The notes: generated by a model from the sequence alone, not told the origin. A stretch of DNA of 64,000 nt from VXYL01 sp965116345 (GCA_965116345.1 OZ220680.1:496001-560000), one strand, 5' to 3'; shown: positions 34,785 through 43,814, numbered from the stretch's first letter. A program made the numbers and translations.

Positions 34785-36232
34785 ATGGCATCACGCAGAA
34801 CAGCCCCCGAGGACCGTGTCCATCCGCTGAAGATGGGTGCCTACGGCGCCGGCGGGCTGGCCAACAACCTCTTGGCCGCCGGCAGCGGCGGCATGATGAT
34901 CGCGCTGAACTTGGGCTACGGCATGAATCCGGCGCTGGTCGGCTTGCTGGGTGCCCTGCCCCGCCTGACCGATGCCATCACCGATCCGTTGATGGGACAC
35001 ATCTCGGACCACACCCGGTCCCGGTGGGGGCGCCGCCGCCCGTACATCTTCGTGGGCGCCATCCTGCACCCCTGATGCTAGCGCTGCTGTGGCAGCTACC
35101 CGAGGGTCGAAGCGAATCGTTCTACTTCAACTACTTTCTCATCGGCTCGTTTGTCTTCTATCTGGCCTACACCGTGTTCGCGACGCCGTGGGTCGCCCTC
35201 GGCTACGAACTGACCCCCGACTACGACGAGCGCACCCGTCTGATGGGTGTGCAGAACTTCATCGCCCAGCTCGCCTGGGTGGCGGCACCGTGGTTCCTGC
35301 TGGTCATGGAACTGCCCGTGTTCGGCGACATGCGTCAAGGCGCCGCCGCGCTGGCCATCGGCCTCGCGTTGGCCTGTGCCGCCTTCGGCGTCCTACCCGC
35401 CCTGGTGCTCCGCGAGCGGCACGCGGTTGCCGAACCGACGCCTCAGCGGGTGTCCAGCGACGATTCGGCTTCGCAGCCCCTGGCAAGGGTGGCGGCGGCA
35501 ATCTGGGGATTCATCGGCGGTTTCGGCAAGACCCTGGGCTCGCTGGACTTCCTCAAGCTCTGCGGGGCGACCTTTTTAGTCTTCAACGGTTTCCAGCTCG
35601 TGGCCGCCTTCCAGTCGTACGTCGTCATCTTCTACGTCTTTGGTGGCGACCGGGATGCTGCCGCCTGGTGGGTGGGCACGGCTGGGACGGTGTCCGCGAT
35701 TGCCACGTTCCTGGTCATCATCCTGACCACGGGACTCGGCACACTGATCGGCAAGCGACGCGCATTCTTCGTATGCATCGGCGTCTCCACCCTCGGCTAC
35801 GGGCTCAAGTGGTTCTGCTACGACCCGGCGAATCCCTGGCTGCTGCTGCTGCCGGCCCCGCTCATGGCCTTCGGACTCGGCAGCCTGTTCACCCTCATGG
35901 GCTCCATGATCGCCGACGTCTGCGACCAGGACGAACTGAAGACGGGTGAACGACGCGAGGGCATGTACGGCTCGATCTACTGGTGGGTCGTGAAGCTCGG
36001 CATGGCCGCCGCCCTCGGTGCCGGCGGATACCTGCTGAACGCTACGGGCTTCGACGTCGAGCTTGGTGGGGCACAGACTGAACACACCCTGTTGCTGATG
36101 CGCATCTTCGACGTGGCGGTGCCGTTCGTCTCGTCGATCATCGCCATCCTGTTGATTGCGAGCTACGGGATCACCGAGGAGAAGGCCCGCGAGACCCGGG
36201 CGATCCTCGAGGAGCGGCGAGGCGCAAGGTGA
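34785..36232 (+). pseudogene. GPH-type sugar:cation symporter, frameshifted
   Basis: The first 95 codons (GAGGLANNLLAAGS, then DPLMGHISDHTRSRWGRRRPYIFVGA) are the N-terminus of a glycoside-pentoside-hexuronide symporter. The frame then ends at a TGA (35072-35074). The adjacent frame continues the protein from PLMLALLWQLPEG to 36232 with the remaining helices. Restoring one G after 35066 (ATCCTG-GCA instead of ATCCTGCA) would give the expected ILAPLM and a full ~480-aa transporter. It is either a real single-base deletion or a sequencing or assembly error. In the glucan locus it would be the inner-membrane importer of the released sugar. Confidence 0.82.
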
Positions 36233-36264
36233 AGGCCGACGCCTCGGTCACGGCATCCCCGAAA

Positions 36265-36303
36265 CGGTGACATTTCCGTCATCGGTCACCGGCGCGCTAT
36301 ATT
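36265..36303 (+). promoter_or_regulatory. Dyad plus -10-like box upstream of an SDR gene
   Basis: CGGTGAC (36265-36271) and GTCACCG (36285-36291) form a 7-bp inverted repeat with a 13-base spacer, followed by TATATT at 36298-36303. No good -35 is seen, as expected if an activator uses the dyad; it may equally be the transcript end of the symporter gene. About 90 bases remain to the SDR start. Confidence 0.3.
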
Positions 36304-36395
36304 TGCTCCCTCTAGTCATCGGGCATCCGTCGGGGAGAGCCGTCCATGGGGCATGTCAGCGTGTTCACAATAGTCAAGCATTACGGGAATGAACG

Positions 36396-37295
36396 ATGGG
36401 ACGTCTAGACGGCAAGGTGGCGGTGGTCACCGGCGCCACCAGTGGAATCGGCGAAGCGACGGTGAGTGCATTCTGCGCGGAGGGTGCCCGGGTCGTGTTC
36501 TGCGGCCGCAACGAGGAACTCGGCAGAGAGGTCGAGGAGCGCCAGCCGACCGGCACGGCACAGTTCGTGCGCGCGGACGTCCTTCACGAGGACGAGATCA
36601 AGGCTGTCATCGATACCGCGGTCGACAAGTGGGGGCGCCTCGACATTCTGTTCAACAACGCCGGGGGATCGTCCAGTCCGCCGGGTAGTCCGCGCGCCTT
36701 CAACATCGAGGACGTCGACGAGGAGACCTTCAAGTACTCCCAGTGGTACCTCCTAGGCTCGTGCATGGTGGCCACCAAGCACGCGTCGCCCATCATGCGC
36801 GGCCAGCACTCGGGGTCCATCATCAACAACTCGTCGAAGGGCGCCCACCAGGCGGAAGTGGCGGCCGATCCTCTCTACTCTGCCGCCAAGGCGGGTCTGT
36901 CCAACTACACGAAGGCAGCCGCCATGCAGCTCGGGCCAATGGGCATCCGCGTCAACGCCGTGAGCCCCGGCGCCATCGCCACGCCGATCTTCTGGGGCGG
37001 CCACACCCACGGCCAGCAGATCACGAGGGACCACAAGAAGAACCGCCTGGCGCGGTTCGTGCGCAACGTCAGTGGCGGCATGATGCCTCTCAAGGGTGCC
37101 GGCGGCGAAGCCTGGGACATCGCCATGGCGTGCGTCTATCTCGGCAGCGACGAGGCCCGCTGGGTCACCGGCATCGACCTGGTGGTCGACGGCGGCATGC
37201 TCGCCGTGAAGGGAGACCACGTCGGCACCTCGGACCAGATGCGGGAGATGTGGAATAGCCACGACGAGAAACTCGGCCGGGACCCCGCGGACTAG
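36396..37295 (+). CDS. SDR-family oxidoreductase
   Basis: 299-aa classical short-chain dehydrogenase: cofactor motif TGATSGIGEA near residue 12, NNAGGSSSP near residue 88, and catalytic Tyr and Lys in LYSAAKAGLSNY. The serine position reads IINNSSKG. An insertion around GGHTHGQQITRDHKKNRLARF and the long C-terminus make it somewhat longer than the ~250-aa norm. Substrate unknown. It stands alone after the glucan locus and converges with the GYD gene. Confidence 0.87.
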   Translation: MGRLDGKVAVVTGATSGIGEATVSAFCAEGARVVFCGRNEELGREVEERQPTGTAQFVRADVLHEDEIKAVIDTAVDKWGRLDILFNNAGGSSSPPGSPRAFNIEDVDEETFKYSQWYLLGSCMVATKHASPIMRGQHSGSIINNSSKGAHQAEVAADPLYSAAKAGLSNYTKAAAMQLGPMGIRVNAVSPGAIATPIFWGGHTHGQQITRDHKKNRLARFVRNVSGGMMPLKGAGGEAWDIAMACVYLGSDEARWVTGIDLVVDGGMLAVKGDHVGTSDQMREMWNSHDEKLGRDPAD

Positions 37296-37329
37296 CCCCC
37301 GGCCGTGTCTCCCCCCCAGGTGGCTCGGG

Positions 37330-37650
37330 TTACTCGCCCGGTGCCCGGTAGGGGACGCTCTGCGCCACCGCGTCGTCCACGGTCTCCGGCGTCAGAAGCA
37401 CGGTGAGCTTCATATCCAAGGCACCGGCGGCACCGATCGCCAGCGACAACGCCGCAGCCGAGGTCTCGTCCGGCAGATCGGCGATCAGGTAGAGGTCGCA
37501 GTCGCCGAAGGCGTAGTACATCGCCTCCACGCTGCCGCCGACTCCCTCGACCGTCTGGGTAAGGGCCTTGCGCCGACCCGTCCCGCCTTCCTTGAGCAAC
37601 CCCGCAAGTCCCTGCTGCGTGTAGTTGGCTCGAAGCATGTACTTGGCCAT
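37330..37650 (-). CDS. GYD-domain protein
   Basis: 106-aa small protein of the GYD family: KYMLRANYTQQGLAGLLKEGG at the start, then AMYYAFGDCDLYLIADLPDE (the GxxD-type core) and a closing helix. GYD proteins are ferredoxin-fold, function unknown. ATG 37650 has AAGGAG at proper distance; the frame extends 8 codons further upstream without support. Confidence 0.82.
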   Translation of the reverse strand: MAKYMLRANYTQQGLAGLLKEGGTGRRKALTQTVEGVGGSVEAMYYAFGDCDLYLIADLPDETSAAALSLAIGAAGALDMKLTVLLTPETVDDAVAQSVPYRAPGE

Positions 37651-37713
37651 AAAACAACTCCTTCGATGCGACATCGTGATGATCCTGCCATGCGCGCCCT
37701 CAATGCAAGCGCC

Positions 37714-37766
37714 TGTACTGGCTCAGTACCTTTGGCACTGGTTGATCAGGCAGCCTCCAAGGCGAC
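37714..37766 (-). mobile_element. IS481-type element, right-end fragment
   Basis: 53 bp matching the right end of the two complete copies, starting TGTACTGGCTCAGTACC and running through the last codons of the transposase to GGCGAC, with one visible substitution (GGTTGATC against GGTTGGTC). The rest of the element is absent. It marks an older insertion followed by deletion or rearrangement. Confidence 0.85.
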
Positions 37767-37837
37767 GCTCTCCTCGAGCGGGCCGGTCCGCAGGCGGAGG
37801 CTGCGGACCCAGCGGGAACATGGACGAAGACGGTCCA

Positions 37838-38224
37838 TCAGCCGAACAACCATCCATGGAGCATTCGCCCCGGCATGAAGGCGAAAGTCCCGGCGATCAG
37901 AATACCGCCGATGTAGACCCCAATCATGTTGTTCCGATGCGCGGCCACGTTGCCGCGGCGGATGTTGTACACGGCCAACGGCACGCTGACCAAAACCAGG
38001 ACGCTGAACAGGTGAATGAAGCCGAAGTGGCCGAGGACCCGCGGACCGACCTCCGCGGGCATGACGAGGGCGACCACCGCCGTGACCAGGATGAGGCCCG
38101 CATAGACGCGCCCAAGGCGCTTGTGCACCGGTGTGCCCTTGCGCCGCGCAAAGAGCCAGGCCCCGATCAGGAAGCAAGGCACGACGGTGGCGAGGTGCAC
38201 ATAGGCGAGTACCAGGTACGACAT
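37838..38224 (-). CDS. Small membrane protein, DUF2306-like
   Basis: 128-aa protein with four predicted membrane helices (LVLAYVHLATVVPCFLIGAW, then RVYAGLILVTAVVALVMP, FGFIHLFSVLVLVSVPL and IGVYIGGILIAGTFAFMPG). The conserved HKRLGRVYAG loop, an HLFS histidine in the third helix and the HRNNMIGVY loop match the DUF2306 family, of unknown function and sometimes compared with haem- or quinone-linked membrane proteins. I chose ATG 38224 for its position just before helix 1. It lies 71 bases beyond the IS fragment. Confidence 0.75.
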   Translation of the reverse strand: MSYLVLAYVHLATVVPCFLIGAWLFARRKGTPVHKRLGRVYAGLILVTAVVALVMPAEVGPRVLGHFGFIHLFSVLVLVSVPLAVYNIRRGNVAAHRNNMIGVYIGGILIAGTFAFMPGRMLHGWLFG

Positions 38225-38574
38225 TGGATACACATCCTGAGGGGCGCATCGGCGACCGAAGGCAACAAGTCTAGCGTTGTTCCACGAAACCGTGTGTTTC
38301 GCCATAACGCATTGAAATAGATGTAAAACTGTCTAGTTTGAAGTGGCTGGTTCAGATATTCTTGACGACGTCGGCACGGTGCCAGGAACAGATGGCCGCA
38401 GGAGGTATCTCAGGTGGCACGCCGCTGACGCGTGGCTTGGGACGATGTTGTCATGTTGGCCAGAGACATGCAGAGAGTCAAAAAGTCGTTCATTAACTGG
38501 CGGTTACGGAAATTCGACTCGCTGCCAAGGATCACCGTCGGCGCGAAGCGGCCAGCGACCATGCGGAGGGCGGC
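38225..38574. other. Intergenic region between divergent genes
   Basis: 350 bp. An AT-richer stretch near 38300-38340 contains TTGAAA (38312-38317) and, 16 bases on, TAGTTT, overlapped by a small dyad AAACT-N4-AGTTT (38326-38339). This is a possible promoter for the plus-strand fusion gene at 38575, but the match is weak. GGAGGG lies just before that start. No other gene or RNA is recognised. Confidence 0.35.
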
Positions 38575-40269
38575 ATGAAGCCAGGAAGCCGGGCCCCGGA
38601 CTCCTCCGTCATCCTAGGAAATCCGTCCTCGGAAAGAGCCGGCGAAGGCATCGGGACACTTGAACGATCCCCGGAGGCGGTTCTGGATTTCTGGTTGGGT
38701 TCTTTGCGAACCGCAGCGGACACTTCCCGGGAGAACTGGAAGCAGGCGATGCTGAATTGGCGGGTAGGCCCGTTCGCCAGAAGTGCGGAAGACCCGGCCT
38801 ACATCCAAGTCCAACGCCAGTGGTGCGAACAGATACACAGGGAGGGGCGGGAGCAGTTCTTCCGCGACCCCGCGTGGGACACGCCGCAGGGTTTCCTGGC
38901 CAAATTGATCGTCCTCGACCAGTTTCCCCGAAGCGTATACCGCGGCACGCCGCTCGCCTACGAAAACGATTCCCTGACCGCTTCCATGTCCTGGCAGGCC
39001 TGGAAGGCTTCAGAGGTGTCCACGCGCTACAACGTCATCGAGCGGTTCTGGGTCTACGCGCCGCTCTTCCACGCGGAAGACCTGCAACTCCAGGAGCGTT
39101 CCGTCGAGTTGTACAGCCGCTGGAGCGAGGACTTGGTTGCCGAGGCGCCGCCGCATCGGCGCAGGATCAATCAGTTCGTCGGCTGGTCGTTCGTGAGGGC
39201 GATCATCGAGCACTCCGAGGCGCTTCTCCTGTTCGATCGCTTTCCGCATCGGAACGCCATCATGCGGCGGCCCCACAGGGGCGGCGAACCCCGCTACCTC
39301 ACCGACCCGATGCGCCCGCTCTGGTCCTTCACGCAGCCGCCCAACCCCGAGTATTTCGCTCTGCTGAGCGCGTTGTATGGAACCGGTGAACGAGGACTCG
39401 ACGAAAACAGGATCACCCCGGAGGCGCTGGGGGGTCTGCTTCGCGCCGCGGGACTTGCACTGGAAGGCAGGGGCTCGCCGATGAACGTATTCGAACTCAC
39501 CGACGACGGCACGGTTCCCTATCCAGTGCTGTATCGGCACCTGCTGCTTCCGGAGCAGGGCCGGACATTGGATCACCTGCGCCGACTGCCTCTGGTGGTC
39601 CAGCAGATGACCGCGATCAAGAGACTCCTGCTCAAGCATGGCGATGCATTGGGCGAGGCCGAGTTGATCTGGCCGCCTAAGAGCGCAAAGCACTCGGTGG
39701 AGCAGGTCATCGATGTAACGGCGCTGAACGCGCTTGTCCAAGGCGGCGGACCACCCGGAACGGCGACCCAGCAAAACCGAGACGCAAGCCAGCCTCGCGA
39801 GGATGTCGGTCGCCTTGAGCCGCCGACCGCCCGACCCCCGAGACCGGGGCGCAACCTGAGCCTGACCGTGCGCGACGACCGCGGCGAATTGGAACGCGTC
39901 GCGGCTGAAGTGGGTGAATTCGCACAAGCACACCGGATCCCGCAAAACGATCGGTTCCAGATACAACTCTGCCTTGAGGAGATCCTCATGTACATCGTGG
40001 AGCACGGCTACGATGATTCCGCCGCGCACCAGATCGAAATCCACCTCGAGATGGACGAGGAAAACCGGAGTCTGTCAATCAGTACGGTCGATGACGGCTG
40101 CGGACTGGATCCAGGGTCGTATATGTTTCAGCCCAGCCGCGACACGATCCAGGAGGAAAACGTCCTGGACGGTCTCGGTCTGAATCTGGTGCGGAGCCTG
40201 GTCGACGATCTGGACTACCGGCGCAGCGACGGGCGAAACCACTTGAAGCTCCGCAAGAACCTTAGTTGA
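38575..40269 (+). CDS. DUF924 domain fused to a GHKL (anti-sigma-like) ATPase domain
   Basis: 564-aa two-domain protein. Residues ~32-235 match DUF924: VLDFWLG, LIVLDQFPRSVYRGTPLAYEN, FWVYAPLFHAEDLQ and the RFPHRNAIMRR motif. A middle region (~240-420) is unrecognised. Residues ~435-564 look like a RsbW/SpoIIAB-type HATPase: N-box-like LCLEEILMYIVEHGY, G1 box DDGCGLDP, G2 region DGLGLNLVRSL. The usual N-box asparagine appears replaced by Tyr, which would weaken Mg-ATP binding. ATG 38575 follows GGAGGG. Four bases separate it from the metallohydrolase gene, so they are cotranscribed. The fusion is unusual to my knowledge; role unknown. Confidence 0.75.
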   Translation: MKPGSRAPDSSVILGNPSSERAGEGIGTLERSPEAVLDFWLGSLRTAADTSRENWKQAMLNWRVGPFARSAEDPAYIQVQRQWCEQIHREGREQFFRDPAWDTPQGFLAKLIVLDQFPRSVYRGTPLAYENDSLTASMSWQAWKASEVSTRYNVIERFWVYAPLFHAEDLQLQERSVELYSRWSEDLVAEAPPHRRRINQFVGWSFVRAIIEHSEALLLFDRFPHRNAIMRRPHRGGEPRYLTDPMRPLWSFTQPPNPEYFALLSALYGTGERGLDENRITPEALGGLLRAAGLALEGRGSPMNVFELTDDGTVPYPVLYRHLLLPEQGRTLDHLRRLPLVVQQMTAIKRLLLKHGDALGEAELIWPPKSAKHSVEQVIDVTALNALVQGGGPPGTATQQNRDASQPREDVGRLEPPTARPPRPGRNLSLTVRDDRGELERVAAEVGEFAQAHRIPQNDRFQIQLCLEEILMYIVEHGYDDSAAHQIEIHLEMDEENRSLSISTVDDGCGLDPGSYMFQPSRDTIQEENVLDGLGLNLVRSLVDDLDYRRSDGRNHLKLRKNLS

Positions 40270-40273
40270 GACC

Positions 40274-41329
40274 ATGAGAAGGGTGTTGGTGACAGTCGCT
40301 GCGGTCGGCCTGGTGCTGGTAGCGGCAGGTTGGCTTCTGTGGCGCAGCGACGCAGTCGTCTTCGCCGTTCTCGACCGCATGGTCGCCGACGCCCTGACAA
40401 GCGATGCATTGGGCGACCTGCCGGACGGAATCCATGTGATGCTCTGCGGCGCGGGCAGTCCGCTGCCGGATCCGAAGCGGTCCGGCACCTGCGTGGCCGT
40501 TCAGGTTGGGAGCCGGCTTTTCGTGGTGGATGCCGGAACGAACGGGGCTCGCAACCTGGGCCGATTTGGCGTGAACGCTGGACGTATCGAGGCAGTGCTG
40601 CTGACCCACGCCCACTCCGATCATTTCGACGGTCTCGGCGAGCTTGGCATGGTACGTTGGCTCAACGGCAGCCATGAGGAACCGCTCCCGGTCCACGGTC
40701 CGCCGGTAGTTGCGGAGGTCGTCGCCGGATTCAACCGGGCCTACGCCGCGGACATCGGCTACCGCACCGCCCACCAGGGTAGCCGCCTAGCTCCCCCCGG
40801 CGGCGGCGGGCTTCGGGCGGTGCCTTTCCCGTTGCCCGCCGACGGCGAACTCGCCACGATACTGGGCGAAGGCGATGGATTCAGAATCAGTGCGTTCCGG
40901 GTCGCCCACGAGCCCGTCACCCAAGCCGTCGGTTACCGGTTCGACTACAAGGACCGCTTGGTCGTGATAAGCGGCGATACGGTGAAATCTGCCAACCTGA
41001 TCCGGCACGCGCGGGGTGCGGACCTGCTCGTTCACGAAGCCTTGGCGACCCGCATCACGGAGAGGATCGCGTCCGCCGCCGAATCGGTCGGCGCGGACAG
41101 TGCCGCGAAAATGATGCGCGACATTGCGTCGTACCACGCGACGCCCGTCGAGGCGGCCGAGTCCGCAGCGGAGGCCGGCGTCGGCCGACTACTCTTCTAT
41201 CATGTCGCGCCTGCGCTACCGGTTTCTGCACTGGAAAGGGTGTTCCTCGAGGGCGTGGCAGACGCCTACGACGGCCCGGTCACGCTCGGCATCGATGGTA
41301 CGACGGTTTCCCTACCCGTCGTGGATTAG
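40274..41329 (+). CDS. Metallo-beta-lactamase-fold hydrolase, membrane-anchored
   Basis: 351-aa protein: an N-terminal membrane helix or signal anchor (VTVAAVGLVLVAAGWLLW), then an MBL fold with THAHSDHFDG (H-x-H-x-D-H) for the metal pair and further ligands in VAHEP, SGDTVKS and LLFYHVAP. The order and length resemble the RNase Z/arylsulfatase-like branch, here on the periplasmic side. The active site looks complete. It is paired with the DUF924-ATPase fusion. Natural substrate unknown. Confidence 0.82.
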   Translation: MRRVLVTVAAVGLVLVAAGWLLWRSDAVVFAVLDRMVADALTSDALGDLPDGIHVMLCGAGSPLPDPKRSGTCVAVQVGSRLFVVDAGTNGARNLGRFGVNAGRIEAVLLTHAHSDHFDGLGELGMVRWLNGSHEEPLPVHGPPVVAEVVAGFNRAYAADIGYRTAHQGSRLAPPGGGGLRAVPFPLPADGELATILGEGDGFRISAFRVAHEPVTQAVGYRFDYKDRLVVISGDTVKSANLIRHARGADLLVHEALATRITERIASAAESVGADSAAKMMRDIASYHATPVEAAESAAEAGVGRLLFYHVAPALPVSALERVFLEGVADAYDGPVTLGIDGTTVSLPVVD

Positions 41330-41752
41330 GTGCCCAGCCGAACCACACCGGTCGCTTCTCACTGATGCTGACGAATTGCCAGGCGGCTTCCCAGGCTATC
41401 GAGTACGGCAAACCGCCTTCACCGCGACCCTGCCGCACGACACTCCGCGAGGATCCGTGTGCTCCAACACAGCTTCGTCCCGTCTTTCGGACGGTCCGCT
41501 CCACGTTGCTCGGTAGATCGATCGTGGCGACTTCGACGGTCGCTTCGCCTGCAGGTGGTTTCCTCGACATGCGCAAAGCACGCGACTTCACGAGCGGCTC
41601 GAGGTCATCGCGGCTAGTTGCATGTTGGTCGTGGGCCGTTTCGTCTACGGTCGGCGGCCGTGGGGCACAAGCGTGATGCGGGGCACAGGCGCACAGGCCG
41701 CAGGTATGATGAGTCGCCAACTAAACTAGATGGTGATACGGTCTTGGTTTCA
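41330..41752. other. Intergenic region before the low-GC module
   Basis: 423 bp without a gene I can support. Frames on both strands are open for 100-150 codons, but their products show no recognisable motif and the composition is that of chance GC-rich frames. It marks the change from the high-GC chromosome to the lower-GC module that follows and may hold the left boundary of an insertion; no flanking repeat is evident to me. Confidence 0.4.
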
Positions 41753-42715
41753 ATGAGATCAGCGAATCCCGGTACCCATCTTGGTTGTCGGTCTTTGCTA
41801 CAGAAAGCAGTCCGACGCGGCCATCCAGATATCGTGACGCGGGTCGTCCACCACCTCGAGGCGGTGGGCGACTTCAACTGGCTCAAAGGACGAGCCGGCG
41901 TCATCATCGCGGAAGAGTGTTGGCCCCTCCTTGGATCCTGGCGCCTTCCTACGGCTGGACGCAAGGGACCCCTCCCAGAACGCCGACGACATCAACGCGA
42001 TGCATTGGTGTCAGCATTGATTGACACTTCGAGCAACCGAAAATCGAAGGACGCAGCAGGGTTGGGAACGCTCGCATACTCCCTGTCCGAGGGTGACGAA
42101 TCCGTACTTTCCGGCCGCTCCACGGACGTTCATGTGAAGCGTATTGCCACAGGCATTAGCGATCCAAAAGCCTTCTGGACCGACTTGTCGCACGATGCCA
42201 CTGGCGAGGTATTTTGCTTCGTCGAGAACTCACACTCTGCATACCGAAAAGCAGGTTGGCCTTGGGACCGCGCGTTCATACAAGCGGCCGCATACCTTGC
42301 GGTATTGGCCGACGCCTTGCCAGAACCAATACAAGTGGACGAGCCTGCTGTGGATCGGGACTTTCCATTTCACGTTGCATTAGACAAGCACACACCTCAA
42401 GGGAAATTCGCGCTCCGCACCCTGTCTAAGGACATAGGCGTGTCCTACCGACAGCTCAATTGGGTCAGCTTCTATTGCGAGAGTGCCTTGGTCAACGATC
42501 GTTCTCCTTCACCATGGTGGAAAATGGAAGTTACATGGCGCCTCGGCAAGGTTGGCCTAAGTCCCCACCAGGCCAGTCAATTGTGGGAGATCGCGCGACC
42601 GAAGTTCCAACAACTCTTGGAACAGGAGGCGGCGGATCTCGAGCAACACATTGGCGACACAGAGTGTCCCGAGTATAGTCATGCCGATATTTTTTCGTCG
42701 ATGGAGGACAGATGA
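41753..42715 (+). CDS. Unrecognised protein, faint likeness to the RarA C-terminal region
   Basis: 320-aa cytoplasmic protein that I do not recognise with certainty. Its first 60 residues (SLLQKAVRRGHPD, then WLKGRAGVIIAEECWP) and the later QAAAYLAVLADALP recall the C-terminal helical region of RarA/MgsA clamp-loader-like ATPases, but there is no Walker motif, so it would be a lid-only protein. Later sequence DKHTPQGKFALRTLSKDIG is distinctive. No good RBS is seen at ATG 41753; TTG 41744 is possible. The stop overlaps the next start (ATGA), so the two genes are translationally coupled. Base composition is below that of the chromosome. Functional assignment is not warranted. Confidence 0.55.
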   Translation: MRSANPGTHLGCRSLLQKAVRRGHPDIVTRVVHHLEAVGDFNWLKGRAGVIIAEECWPLLGSWRLPTAGRKGPLPERRRHQRDALVSALIDTSSNRKSKDAAGLGTLAYSLSEGDESVLSGRSTDVHVKRIATGISDPKAFWTDLSHDATGEVFCFVENSHSAYRKAGWPWDRAFIQAAAYLAVLADALPEPIQVDEPAVDRDFPFHVALDKHTPQGKFALRTLSKDIGVSYRQLNWVSFYCESALVNDRSPSPWWKMEVTWRLGKVGLSPHQASQLWEIARPKFQQLLEQEAADLEQHIGDTECPEYSHADIFSSMEDR

Positions 42716-43608
42716 TTATTGGAAGAGAGGGCCTTGATCAACTCGTTGACATATTCAGTCAGCAAGAGGCAAGCCTGTATCATGCTTGTCAGCTAAAGGA
42801 CTTCGAGTCCTACGTCAGGCTAGGTGGCGTTCCGTCTCGACGACTTATGGAGACGAAGAAAATGCAATTCACCGGTTTCAAGACGGACGATGAGGACCGT
42901 AAGAACTGGGTTTGGGACAAAGTGTTTGTGAATCTCCAAGACTTTGGAACGATATTTCAATATCGCCTGGGCAAGACGGGAAATAGCGTCCCCAATCCCT
43001 ATGGACCCATTCTACTGGAGCTATCCCCCAAGGCGTTGAAGGAAGCGGATAATGTTGCGATTTCTATGAAGTCGGCGGGTGGAAGAGGCTTTGATAGGGC
43101 ACGCGACTCCATTGATTTAGTAGATGTTGAAAAGCTGTTTACGGAACCGAAAAGAGCGAGGATAAAGCCTAGGGAAGAGCTCATGGATACGTTTGGTAGT
43201 GACGAATATGGTTCGAATCCCGAGATGAGCTGCTCTGTCCCGCAGCAGAGGCTTACGTTGAAGCACGTGAAGTTGATTCGCGTTGACCCTTATGTGATCG
43301 AAGGGACTACGCTAAAGGCACACGTGGATCGGGTTGTGTCGAGTCTGGGAATTGATGTTTATGAACGAGGCGGTCCTCGGATGCCGTTAGCAGACGGCGG
43401 TAAGCTCTATCAGGGCCTGTTTGACGCGCTGTCTCGGGAAGGCCCTCCGCCCGGCCTAGGGGAGCTTGTGCAGGATCCGGCGGTCATCCCTGAGGTCCGT
43501 GAATGGGCAAAGTCGATCGAGGCGAAGGGTGTCCGACTTACGAGGCAGTGGCCGAGGTTCGCCGGTTATCTTAAGGAAGGTACGATAGACTGGCTAGGTC
43601 GTGAATGA
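42712..43608 (+). CDS. Unrecognised protein, possible DarT-like ADP-ribosyltransferase
   Basis: 298-aa protein, clearly of foreign composition: 60-bp lines at 42901 and 43081 are 38% and 43% G+C. The N-terminus (SLYHACQLKDFESYVRLGGV) resembles the NAD-binding His region of DarT-type (DUF4433) toxins, which read YHxTxxxNLxxIxxxGL. VWDKVFVNL and, much later, PEMSCSVPQQRLTLKHVKLI resemble the strand and the catalytic-Glu region (aExLVpxxVPxexI). These are weak, by-eye matches. If right, it would modify nucleic acid or protein using NAD; no DarG macro-domain antitoxin is present, and the coupled upstream gene would be its natural partner. Existence as a gene is firm; function is speculative. Confidence 0.55.
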   Translation: MIIGREGLDQLVDIFSQQEASLYHACQLKDFESYVRLGGVPSRRLMETKKMQFTGFKTDDEDRKNWVWDKVFVNLQDFGTIFQYRLGKTGNSVPNPYGPILLELSPKALKEADNVAISMKSAGGRGFDRARDSIDLVDVEKLFTEPKRARIKPREELMDTFGSDEYGSNPEMSCSVPQQRLTLKHVKLIRVDPYVIEGTTLKAHVDRVVSSLGIDVYERGGPRMPLADGGKLYQGLFDALSREGPPPGLGELVQDPAVIPEVREWAKSIEAKGVRLTRQWPRFAGYLKEGTIDWLGRE

Positions 43609-43814
43609 CGTTGGCCATGGCCCACGTCCTCGAAGGGATCGCGCCCCTCGGGTCGACCCTCGGACACACGGGATTCCGCCCCACGCCCGTGGGCAATGTG
43701 CCCAGGGCGACGGCAAAGTGCTGGCCCCAAGCCGGACCGGGCACCGGTCTCCGAAGCGGAGCCGTCCGCAATTGGCCCGTCGAGGACGCGAGGAGAGCGT
43801 GTTCCTGGGCCGTC

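Noticed and set aside
41280..41720. Minus-strand frame of 146 codons upstream of the low-GC module
   Set aside because: No start signal, no motif, and it overlaps the end of the metallohydrolase gene; most likely a chance frame.
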